A stretch of DNA of 5,433 nt from contig JAPWUZ010000186.1 in assembly GCA_028275265.1 (NCBI GenBank), positions 1 through 5,433 on the forward strand, in the 5' to 3' direction. The translations under genes and the position numbers were made by a program. How positions within the stretch are numbered: the first letter of the stretch is position 1; every line of letters begins with the position of its first letter. The notes beneath the pieces were generated by a model, which was not told the origin of the DNA, made no database searches, and worked only from the letters and a program-made list of their open reading frames with translations. Origin of the DNA: Armatimonadota bacterium. Lineage in GTDB: Bacteria > Armatimonadota > HRBIN16. Shown in pieces: positions 1-5,363 of the stretch.

Positions 1-111
1 CTGATACGAGGCCGCCTGTATGTGCCGATAGAGATGATGCGGCAGGTGCTGGGTGCAGACATCCGCTACGACCGCGCCAAGCAGTGTGTGTTCGTCCGGA
101 CCCGGGAGTGA
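1..111 (+). CDS. C-terminal fragment of a copper-amine-oxidase-like (stalk-type) domain protein
   Basis: Frame 1 is open from the window edge to a TGA stop at 109-111, giving 36 residues of a protein whose start lies outside the window. The fragment reads G-R-x-Y-V-P-I near its start, then L-G-A-D-I-R-Y-D and finally V-F-V-R. This matches the usual ending of the 'copper amine oxidase N-terminal domain' repeat (pattern GRxxVPLR...LGAxVxWD...V.I). In that family the domain is generally a non-catalytic envelope or surface module attached to many different proteins; it does not mean the protein is an amine oxidase. The domain is at the extreme C-terminus here, so it probably serves as a cell-envelope-associated module. 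The catalytic or other N-terminal part is not visible. No convincing intrinsic terminator follows the stop. Confidence 0.6.
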   Translation: MIRGRLYVPIEMMRQVLGADIRYDRAKQCVFVRTRE

Positions 112-212
112 GCACGCGGCATCATACTGTAGAAGGTGCGATACACGGTGTTCGTAAAGCACTCGCCCGACACCACCCCCGGCGCCAGAACGATTGCCAC
201 GTGGAATCGGTC

Positions 213-254
213 TCAAGAGATGCCGATGCCCACAAGACCCACAGTGTCTCTTGA
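213..254. promoter_or_regulatory. 8-bp inverted repeat overlapping the gap -35 (candidate operator)
   Basis: TCAAGAGA at 213-220 is the exact reverse complement of TCTCTTGA at 247-254, with a 26-base spacer. The right arm covers the first four bases of the -35 hexamer (251-256), so a protein bound to both arms could compete with RNA polymerase. A perfect 8-bp palindrome, CCACGTGG, lies just upstream at 197-204. Reading these as operators is inference. An 8-bp repeat with a long spacer can also occur by chance. Confidence 0.3.
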
Positions 255-279
255 CGAGGGGCGATTTCTCTGATACTAT
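251..279 (+). promoter_or_regulatory. Predicted sigma70-type promoter of gap
   Basis: TTGACG at 251-256 matches the -35 consensus at 5 of 6 positions. A 17-base spacer follows, then TACTAT at 274-279 (4 of 6), and TG at 271-272 makes an extended -10. Transcription would start near 286, giving a leader of about 73 nt before the gap ATG at 359. The position in the gap-side half of the intergenic region fits a dedicated gap (and by read-through pgk) promoter. Confidence 0.65.
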
Positions 280-295
280 GTAAACGGTAATCGTA

Positions 296-335
296 CGAAT
301 CGCGACGAGACAGGTATAGCGATTCGACGCGAATC
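296..335 (+). promoter_or_regulatory. gap leader with overlapping, mutually exclusive inverted repeats
   Basis: CGAATCGC at 296-303 pairs perfectly with GCGATTCG at 319-326 (8 bp, 15-nt loop). The same central segment, GATTCG at 321-326, also pairs perfectly with CGAATC at 330-335 (6 bp, 3-nt loop). Both hairpins cannot form at once. The element lies wholly inside the predicted leader and ends 11 nt before the gap Shine-Dalgarno at 347-352. It could be an RNA switch or a DNA operator array built from three CGAATC half-sites. Neither hairpin directly covers the Shine-Dalgarno and no T-run follows, so a classic attenuator is not supported. Confidence 0.4.
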
Positions 336-358
336 TTGAACCAAGAAGGAGGAGAGTC

Positions 359-1372
359 ATGGCGGTTAAAGTCGGAATTAACGGTTTCGGGCGCATCGGA
401 CGACTGGTGCTGCGCGCGATACTGGCGAAGTACCCCAACGACATCGAAGTGGTTGCCATTAACGACATTGTGGACGCCCGCACCAACGCCCACCTGCTGA
501 AATACGATACCAACTACCGAACGCTTCCCAACGATGTCAAAGCGGACGACGAGAACATCTATGTTGATGGCAAAGCTATCCGCAGCTTTGCTATCAAAGA
601 CCCTGCCACCATTCCTTGGGGCGACCTGGGTGCGCAGGTTGTGGTGGAGAGCACCGGCTTGTTCACCGATGCGGAGAAAGCCAAGGCACACCTACGCGAT
701 ACGGTGAAGAAGGTCATCATCACCGCGCCTGCCAAGAACGAGGACGTGACCATCGTCATGGGCGTCAACCACGAGATGTATGACCCCACCAAGCACCACG
801 TTGTCTCCAACGCATCCTGCACCACCAACTGTCTCGCACCGGTCATGCGTGTGCTGCAGGATAGCTTCGGCGTGGAGAAAGGCTTTATGACCACCGTGCA
901 CGCCTACACGAACGACCAGCGTGTCGCCGACCAAGCGCACAAGGACCTGCGACGCGCCCGCGCTGCGGCGATGAATATCATCCCCACCTCTACCGGCGCG
1001 GCGAAAGCCATCCACCTGGTCGTGCCTGAACTGAAGGGCAAGATGCACGGTATCGCTCTGCGTGTACCCGTCGCTACGGTGTCGGTGGTAGACCTCGCGG
1101 TTCAGCTGAGCAAGGACGCTACCGAAACCGAGATTAACGACGCCCTGCGCGCAGCGGCAAACGGGCGCATGAAAGGCATTTTGAAGGTGTCCGATGAGCC
1201 GCTGGTGTCCAGCGACTTCATCGGCGACGAACACTCGTCCATCGTGGACGCCGCATCCACCATGGTGCTGGGCGGCAACATGGCGAAGGTGCTTGCCTGG
1301 TACGACAACGAGTGGGCTTACTCGGTGCGCGTTGCCGACCTGATTGACTACATGGTGCAGAAAGGGCTGTAA
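359..1372 (+). CDS. gap: Glyceraldehyde-3-phosphate dehydrogenase, type I (phosphorylating)
   Basis: This cytoplasmic homotetrameric enzyme oxidises and phosphorylates glyceraldehyde 3-phosphate to 1,3-bisphosphoglycerate with reduction of NAD(P)+; the reaction is reversible in gluconeogenesis. The 337-residue product has the family's normal length. The Rossmann signature G-x-N-G-F-G-R-I-G-R covers residues 6-15, with N35-D36 after strand 2; D36 is the acidic residue typical of NAD binding. The active-site motif S-N-A-S-C-T-T-N-C spans 150-158, with catalytic C154 and partner H181. The phosphate-site arginine is R235, and the C-terminal motif W-Y-D-N-E-W-A-Y-S is at 314-322. The S-loop reads D-Q-A-H-K-D at 191-196, where NAD-specific enzymes usually have D-L-P-H-K-D, so cofactor preference may be relaxed. 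AGGAGG at 347-352 lies 6 nt before the ATG and fixes the start. pgk follows 62 bases after the stop, across a terminator. Confidence 0.98.
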   Translation: MAVKVGINGFGRIGRLVLRAILAKYPNDIEVVAINDIVDARTNAHLLKYDTNYRTLPNDVKADDENIYVDGKAIRSFAIKDPATIPWGDLGAQVVVESTGLFTDAEKAKAHLRDTVKKVIITAPAKNEDVTIVMGVNHEMYDPTKHHVVSNASCTTNCLAPVMRVLQDSFGVEKGFMTTVHAYTNDQRVADQAHKDLRRARAAAMNIIPTSTGAAKAIHLVVPELKGKMHGIALRVPVATVSVVDLAVQLSKDATETEINDALRAAANGRMKGILKVSDEPLVSSDFIGDEHSSIVDAASTMVLGGNMAKVLAWYDNEWAYSVRVADLIDYMVQKGL

Positions 1373-1385
1373 CCACTCCACACAC

Positions 1386-1409
1386 AGGGCGGGGCAACCC
1401 GCCCTTTTT
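1386..1409 (+). terminator. Intrinsic terminator between gap and pgk
   Basis: AGGGCGGG at 1386-1393 pairs perfectly with CCCGCCCT at 1398-1405 (8 bp, GC-rich), closed by a GCAA tetraloop of the stable GNRA class and followed by a run of five T at 1405-1409. It begins 13 nt after the gap stop codon. Only 25 bases separate it from the pgk ATG, too few for a new promoter. It should therefore act as a partial terminator that lowers pgk relative to gap, and it may also protect the gap mRNA 3' end. Confidence 0.85.
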
Positions 1410-1421
1410 GATGTCACGCAC

Positions 1422-1428
1422 GGGAGGT
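1422..1428 (+). promoter_or_regulatory. Ribosome-binding site setting the pgk start
   Basis: GGGAGGT lies 6 nt upstream of the ATG at 1435, an ideal spacing. It rules out the in-frame upstream TTG (1408) and ATG (1411), which lie in or just after the terminator T-run and have no Shine-Dalgarno. Translation from 1435 gives an N-terminus that aligns with the usual PGK start. Confidence 0.85.
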
Positions 1429-1434
1429 GCAACC

Positions 1435-2631
1435 ATGAACAAGAAGACCATTGAAGATATCGACGTGAGAGGCAAGCGCGTGCTGGTGCGCGTGGATTTC
1501 AACGTGCCACAGGATGAAACGGGAAAAATCACCGATGACCGGCGTATCCGTGCCGCGCTACCCACCATCCAGTACCTGATAAACCAGGGTGCGAAGGTCA
1601 TCCTTGTCTCGCATCTGGGACGCCCCAAAGGCAAACCCGAAGACAGGGAGAAGTTCACCCTGAAGCCTGTCGCCGAGCGATTGAGCGAGCTGCTGGGCAA
1701 GCCTGTGCCCCTCGCCCCTGATTGTGTGGGACCAGAAGTGGAGAAGATGGTGCAGGCGATGAAGGATGGCGACGTTCTGCTGCTGGAGAACGTACGCTTC
1801 CATCCCGAGGAAGAGAAGAATGACCCCGAGTTTGCCAAACAGCTCGCCTCGCTGGCAGAGGTGTATGTCAACGATGCTTTCGGTACGGCACACCGCGCTC
1901 ATGCGTCCACCGAAGGGGTCACCAAATATCTGCCCGGCGTCGCTGGCTACCTGATGCAGAAAGAGATTGAATACCTGGGCGGCGCGCTGGCGAACCCCAA
2001 ACGTCCCTTCATCGCGGTGCTGGGTGGCGCGAAAGTGAAAGATAAAATCCCCGTCATCGAGAACCTCGTGAGCAGGGTGGACAAACTCATCATCGGTGGC
2101 GGTATGGCATACACCTTCCTGAAGGCACAAGGCAAGGAAATCGGACAGTCGCTGCTGGATGCCGACTCGCTGGACTTCTGCCGCGAGATGCTGGCGAAGG
2201 CGGGCGATAAAATCCTACTGCCTGTAGACGTGGTGGTTGCTGATGGCAACCCCTTTGAGAAGGGACCCGACGCCGTGCAAACAAAGGTAGTGTCGGTGGA
2301 CGCCATCCCAGCCGACTGGCAGGGCGTGGACATCGGTCCCGAGACCCAGAAGCTGTTCGCCGAGGCGGTGAAAGGTGCGGGAACGGTCGTGTGGAACGGA
2401 CCGATGGGCATCTTCGAATTCGAGAAGTTTGCCGTTGGAACGCGAGCGATGGCGCAGGCTCTGGCGGACTCCGGCGCGGTAACCATCGTGGGCGGTGGCG
2501 ATTCCGCCGCGGCGGTGGAGCAGCTGGGCTTTGCCGACAAGATGACGCATATCTCCACCGGCGGTGGCGCGTCGCTGGAGTTCCTCGAGGGCAAGGTTCT
2601 GCCCGGCGTGGCGGCGCTGCAGGATAAGTAG
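1435..2631 (+). CDS. pgk: Phosphoglycerate kinase
   Basis: This monomeric cytoplasmic kinase transfers the acyl phosphate of 1,3-bisphosphoglycerate to ADP, giving ATP and 3-phosphoglycerate, the step directly after GAPDH. The product has 398 residues, normal for bacterial PGK. The N-terminal substrate domain carries the signature V-R-V-D-F-N-V-P (residues 18-25, with D21 and N23), R36, the H-L-G-R-P motif at 60-64, R121 in the E-N-V-R-F-H segment, and R154 in N-D-A-F-G-T-A-H-R-A-H (146-156). The nucleotide domain has G-G-A-K-V-x-D-K (197-204, with K200 and K204), G-G-G-M-A-Y-T-F-L (221-229), W-N-G-P-M-G-x-F-E (320-328), G-G-G-D-S (353-357) and S-T-G-G-G-A (374-379). All expected substrate and hinge residues are present. 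It probably shares the gap promoter through read-through of the terminator at 1386-1409. No tpiA follows. Confidence 0.98.
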   Translation: MNKKTIEDIDVRGKRVLVRVDFNVPQDETGKITDDRRIRAALPTIQYLINQGAKVILVSHLGRPKGKPEDREKFTLKPVAERLSELLGKPVPLAPDCVGPEVEKMVQAMKDGDVLLLENVRFHPEEEKNDPEFAKQLASLAEVYVNDAFGTAHRAHASTEGVTKYLPGVAGYLMQKEIEYLGGALANPKRPFIAVLGGAKVKDKIPVIENLVSRVDKLIIGGGMAYTFLKAQGKEIGQSLLDADSLDFCREMLAKAGDKILLPVDVVVADGNPFEKGPDAVQTKVVSVDAIPADWQGVDIGPETQKLFAEAVKGAGTVVWNGPMGIFEFEKFAVGTRAMAQALADSGAVTIVGGGDSAAAVEQLGFADKMTHISTGGGASLEFLEGKVLPGVAALQDK

Positions 2632-2652
2632 CGTCTGTATGCACACAACTCC

Positions 2653-2739
2653 GGAGGGCGAAGCTTCTGGTGAGCCGACCTCCTCCCGATATCCCCGCGG
2701 ATGGGAAAGGTCTACGGCTCGATGGGAGCCTCGCCCTCC
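2653..2739. repeat. 87-nt extended imperfect palindrome/hairpin between pgk and hppA
   Basis: The segment folds end to end by hand into one stem with six helical blocks: 2653-2661 with 2731-2739 (9 bp, perfect), 2663-2668 with 2724-2729 (6 bp, two G-U), 2672-2677 with 2715-2720 (6 bp, perfect), 2678-2681 with 2708-2711 (4 bp), 2684-2687 with 2703-2706 (4 bp), and 2691-2694 with 2699-2702 (4 bp, 4-nt CCGC loop). That makes 33 pairs, so 66 of 87 bases are paired. It starts 21 nt after the pgk stop and ends 35 nt before the hppA -35. No T-run follows it, so it is not a standard intrinsic terminator. It could be a palindromic intergenic repeat (REP- or MITE-like), a 3'-end stabiliser or processing site for pgk mRNA, or a small structured RNA. 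I do not recognise it as a named family. Confidence 0.55.
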
Positions 2740-2774
2740 AGTGGGTTACAATGCTCCGATTCCCCCTGTTCTGC

Positions 2775-2803
2775 TTGACATCCGGCAAATCTGGGCATAT
2801 AAT
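2775..2803 (+). promoter_or_regulatory. Perfect-consensus sigma70-type promoter of hppA
   Basis: TTGACA at 2775-2780 and TATAAT at 2798-2803 both match the housekeeping consensus at all six positions, with the optimal 17-base spacer. Transcription would start around 2810, leaving a leader of about 90 nt. This predicts strong transcription of hppA independent of gap-pgk. Confidence 0.9.
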
Positions 2804-2809
2804 AACATG

Positions 2810-2844
2810 GTGAGTTTGTTCTGGCACTGCAGTCACAAACTCAC
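2810..2844 (+). promoter_or_regulatory. 10-bp perfect inverted repeat at the hppA transcription start
   Basis: GTGAGTTTGT at 2810-2819 is the exact reverse complement of ACAAACTCAC at 2835-2844, with a 15-base loop that contains the palindrome ACTGCAGT (2827-2834 region). The left arm begins at the predicted +1, so the repeat can be either a repressor operator just downstream of the -10 or a hairpin at the extreme 5' end of the mRNA that shields it from decay. No T-run follows, which argues against a terminator. Confidence 0.55.
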
Positions 2845-2880
2845 TCTCATTCCAATACGGTATCACTTCGTTGCGAATAC

Positions 2881-2894
2881 AGGAGGATAGGAGG
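2881..2894 (+). promoter_or_regulatory. Tandem Shine-Dalgarno motifs before hppA
   Basis: AGGAGG occurs twice, at 2881-2886 and 2889-2894, separated by two bases. The second copy is 5 nt from the ATG at 2900 and is the likely functional site. The first is 13 nt away, too far for optimal initiation, and may act as a ribosome standby site. Together they point to high translation of hppA and fix its start at 2900. Confidence 0.75.
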
Positions 2895-2899
2895 CAGCG

Positions 2900-5350
2900 A
2901 TGCATTTGACAATACGAGCGGGATGCAAGAATGCTGCTCTGTTTGCGTCTGCGCTGTTCGCGTTGCTAGCCGTCTCACGAGCGCATGCCGCTGAAGCCAT
3001 CGAACTTCCCCCCTTCGGACCGACTGAGCGTTTGGTGCTCTGGGTGGTGCTGCTGTTCGCGTTGCTGGCGATTGGCTTCGGCTTGTGGCTCCGCGCGTGG
3101 ACGCTGAAGCTGAGCCCCGGTAATGAGAAGATGCAGGAGGTCGGGCGTGCCATTCAGGACGGTGCGTATGCCTACCTGAAACGGCAGGCGAAGACCATGA
3201 TCTGGTTTGTGCTGCTCATCACGGTGGGCTTGTGGTTATTGTACACGCCCGTTTACTCCGACAAGCCCATCCTCGCCGTCGGCGTGGCGATAGCCTTCTT
3301 TATGGGCGTTGCCGCGTCGTACTTCGCCGGCGTGGTGGGGATGGACATGGCGGTGAAGGGCAACATGCGCACCGCCAACCAGGCGCTGACCACCTTTAAG
3401 GGTGCGCTGGAGACCGCCTTCCGCGCGGGCGCGGTTTCGGGCATGGCAACCGTCGGTCTGGGATTGCTCGGCGCGATTACCATCTTCCTGCTGTTTAAGG
3501 AAGATGCGATGAAGGTGCTGGTAGGCTTCGGGTTCGGCGGTAGCCTTGCCGCACTGTTCATGCGCGTGGGTGGCGGTATCTACACTAAAGCCGCCGACGT
3601 AGGTGCGGACCTGGTCGGTAAGGTAGAAGCCGGTATCCCCGAAGACGACCCGCGCAACCCCGCCACCATCGCCGACAACGTGGGTGACAACGTGGGTGAC
3701 TGCGCAGGTATGGCGGCGGACGTGTTTGAGTCCTACGAGGTCACCCTCGTGGCGGCGATTATTCTGGGCGCCGCAACCGCCAGTGTCCTGACCGGTCCAT
3801 CGGTGCTCAAGCTCATTGTGTACGCCCTGCTGGTGCGTGCGGTAGGCGTCATCGCCTCCATTATCGGCGTGCTGGGCGTGCGTGGCGCAGACCGCGAGGA
3901 CCTCGACCCGATGCGCCCTATCAACGTGGGCTTCAACATCTCATGGTGGGTCGCTCTGGCAGGCTTCGCGTTGGTCAGCTACTTCCTGATGAACGACATC
4001 GCCCTCAAGCCGGAGCTGGGCGGCACGCAGGTGGAATGGTGGCGATTCTTCCTCGCCAACGCCGCCGGTCTGGTGATGGCGCTATTGATCGAACGCCTCA
4101 CGGAGTACTTCACCTCCACGCAAAAGAAGCCCGTTACCGAAATCGCTTACTCATCCAAGACCGGTCCCGCCACCATGATTATCGAAGGCTTTGCCACCGG
4201 TTTGGAGAGTAGCGTGTGGGCGGTGGGCGCGATCGTGATTGCGCTGTTGCTGCCGCTGTTTATCTTCCCGCCGGCGTTGTTCGGTGGCACGATACTCTCC
4301 TTCTATGGTATCGCGCTGACCGGTTTGGGACTGCTGGCGACCACGGGCTTCATTCTGGCAATGGACACCTTCGGTCCCATCTCCGACAACGCCAACGGCA
4401 TCTTCGAGATGTCCGGCGCGCTGAAGGAGCAGAAAGTGGTACCCGGACAGTTGAGCGGTGACCGCATCGTGCACCGTCTGGACTCGGTGGGTAACACCAC
4501 CAAAGCGTTGACCAAAGGTTTCGCCATCGCTACCGCGGTAGTGGCGGCAACGGCGTTGTTCCACTCCTTCGTGGAAGACGCCCGCCTGTATGACCCCGAG
4601 ATGACCCGCAACACGGTACAGGGCCTGCCCATCGACCTGCCGGAAATCTTCATCGGCTTGTTGATTGGTGGCGCGGCGCCGTTCCTGTTCTCGGCGTTCT
4701 CCATCAAAGCGGTGGGACGTGCCGCCTTTGAGCTGATTGAAGAGGTGCGTCGGCAGTTCCGCGAGCGACCGGGCATCATGGCGGGTACCGAGAAACCCGA
4801 CTACGGACGCAGTGTGGCTATCGTGACCGCCGCTGCCCAGAAGGAGCTGTTGGGACCCGGCGTGCTGGCAATCGCTTTGCCGGTGCTGGTCGGCTTCGGC
4901 ATGGGCTTCAGCGACCCGATTAAGGGCGCGCAGGCGCTGGGTGGTTATCTCGCGGGCGCAATCCTCACCGGGCAGCTGATGGCGGTGATGCTGGCGAACT
5001 CTGGCGGTGCTTGGGACAACGCCAAGAAGAAGATCGAAGACGGCTTGTTCGGTGGTAAGGGTACCGATTTCCACAAGGCTGCCGTCATCTGCGATACGGT
5101 CGGCGACCCGTTCAAGGATACTGCCGGTCCCGCGCTGAACCCGCTCATCAAGGTCATGAACCTGGTGGGCATCCTGATTGCACCGGTAGTTATTCAGCCC
5201 ATCGGCGCCGCTGCCCGTGCGGCCATTGTGCTGGTGGCTCTGGCGGCGCTGGCGTTCGCGGTCTACTGGAGCAAGCGAGGCTCCATCGTGGAGCAGGTAG
5301 AAACGGCAGCAGCAACCGCTCCTGTTCCTACGCCCGGCAAAGACGGGTAA
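2900..5350 (+). CDS. hppA: Membrane-bound, K+-independent H+-translocating pyrophosphatase
   Basis: This integral membrane pump hydrolyses pyrophosphate on the cytoplasmic side and exports protons; the family is a homodimer of about 16 helices per subunit. Substrate motifs are complete: D-V-G-A-D-L-V-G-K (residues 233-241), D-N-V-G-D-N-V-G-D (259-267), D-x-F-G-P-I-x-D-N (489-497), G-G-A-W-D-N-A-K-K (702-710) and D-T-V-G-D-P-F-K-D-T (732-741). D274 and E277 sit at the ion-gate positions (6.50 and 6.53 in family numbering). K535 in G-N-T-T-K-A (531-536) is the lysine that marks the K+-independent, proton-pumping class; K+-dependent enzymes have alanine there. At 816 residues it is longer than many bacterial homologues (about 660-770). 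Part of the excess is an N-terminal hydrophobic segment (residues 11-27) ending A-H-A/A-E-A at 28-33, which looks like a cleavable signal peptide before the usual first helix at 45-64. The C-terminal tail is Ala/Pro-rich. The gene has its own promoter and terminator. Confidence 0.97.
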   Translation: MHLTIRAGCKNAALFASALFALLAVSRAHAAEAIELPPFGPTERLVLWVVLLFALLAIGFGLWLRAWTLKLSPGNEKMQEVGRAIQDGAYAYLKRQAKTMIWFVLLITVGLWLLYTPVYSDKPILAVGVAIAFFMGVAASYFAGVVGMDMAVKGNMRTANQALTTFKGALETAFRAGAVSGMATVGLGLLGAITIFLLFKEDAMKVLVGFGFGGSLAALFMRVGGGIYTKAADVGADLVGKVEAGIPEDDPRNPATIADNVGDNVGDCAGMAADVFESYEVTLVAAIILGAATASVLTGPSVLKLIVYALLVRAVGVIASIIGVLGVRGADREDLDPMRPINVGFNISWWVALAGFALVSYFLMNDIALKPELGGTQVEWWRFFLANAAGLVMALLIERLTEYFTSTQKKPVTEIAYSSKTGPATMIIEGFATGLESSVWAVGAIVIALLLPLFIFPPALFGGTILSFYGIALTGLGLLATTGFILAMDTFGPISDNANGIFEMSGALKEQKVVPGQLSGDRIVHRLDSVGNTTKALTKGFAIATAVVAATALFHSFVEDARLYDPEMTRNTVQGLPIDLPEIFIGLLIGGAAPFLFSAFSIKAVGRAAFELIEEVRRQFRERPGIMAGTEKPDYGRSVAIVTAAAQKELLGPGVLAIALPVLVGFGMGFSDPIKGAQALGGYLAGAILTGQLMAVMLANSGGAWDNAKKKIEDGLFGGKGTDFHKAAVICDTVGDPFKDTAGPALNPLIKVMNLVGILIAPVVIQPIGAAARAAIVLVALAALAFAVYWSKRGSIVEQVETAAATAPVPTPGKDG

Positions 5351-5363
5351 AGCAAGCATCTGC

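Noticed and set aside
147..174. Short inverted repeat GGTGT/ACACC after the first partial gene as its terminator.
   Set aside because: The stem is only 5 bp plus 2 bp after a bulge, the loop is 13 nt, and it is followed by C-rich sequence, not T.
122..691. Long minus-strand open frame across the gap upstream region and gap 5' half, and similar minus-strand frames over pgk and hppA.
   Set aside because: These are antisense shadows of strongly conserved genes in GC-rich sequence, with no recognisable motifs or ribosome-binding sites.
1344..1373. TTGACT-18-TGTAAC at the gap 3' end as a pgk promoter.
   Set aside because: The -10 match is only 4 of 6, it lies in coding sequence, and its transcript would run straight into the terminator at 1386-1409.
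1408..1434. N-terminal extension of pgk from an upstream in-frame TTG or ATG.
   Set aside because: These codons overlap or abut the terminator T-run and lack a Shine-Dalgarno; GGGAGGT at 1422-1428 is ideally placed for the ATG at 1435.
2747..2752. TACAAT as an additional -10 element upstream of the hppA promoter.
   Set aside because: No acceptable -35 lies 16-18 bases upstream (GGGAGC region), and the perfect promoter at 2775-2803 is sufficient.
2807..2890. Small ORF of 27 codons in the hppA leader (starts M-V-S-L-F-W, stop TAG between the two AGGAGG motifs), a possible leaderless upstream peptide.
   Set aside because: Its ATG lies only 4 bases after the -10, before the expected start of transcription, and it has no Shine-Dalgarno. 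The inverted repeat explains much of its sequence.
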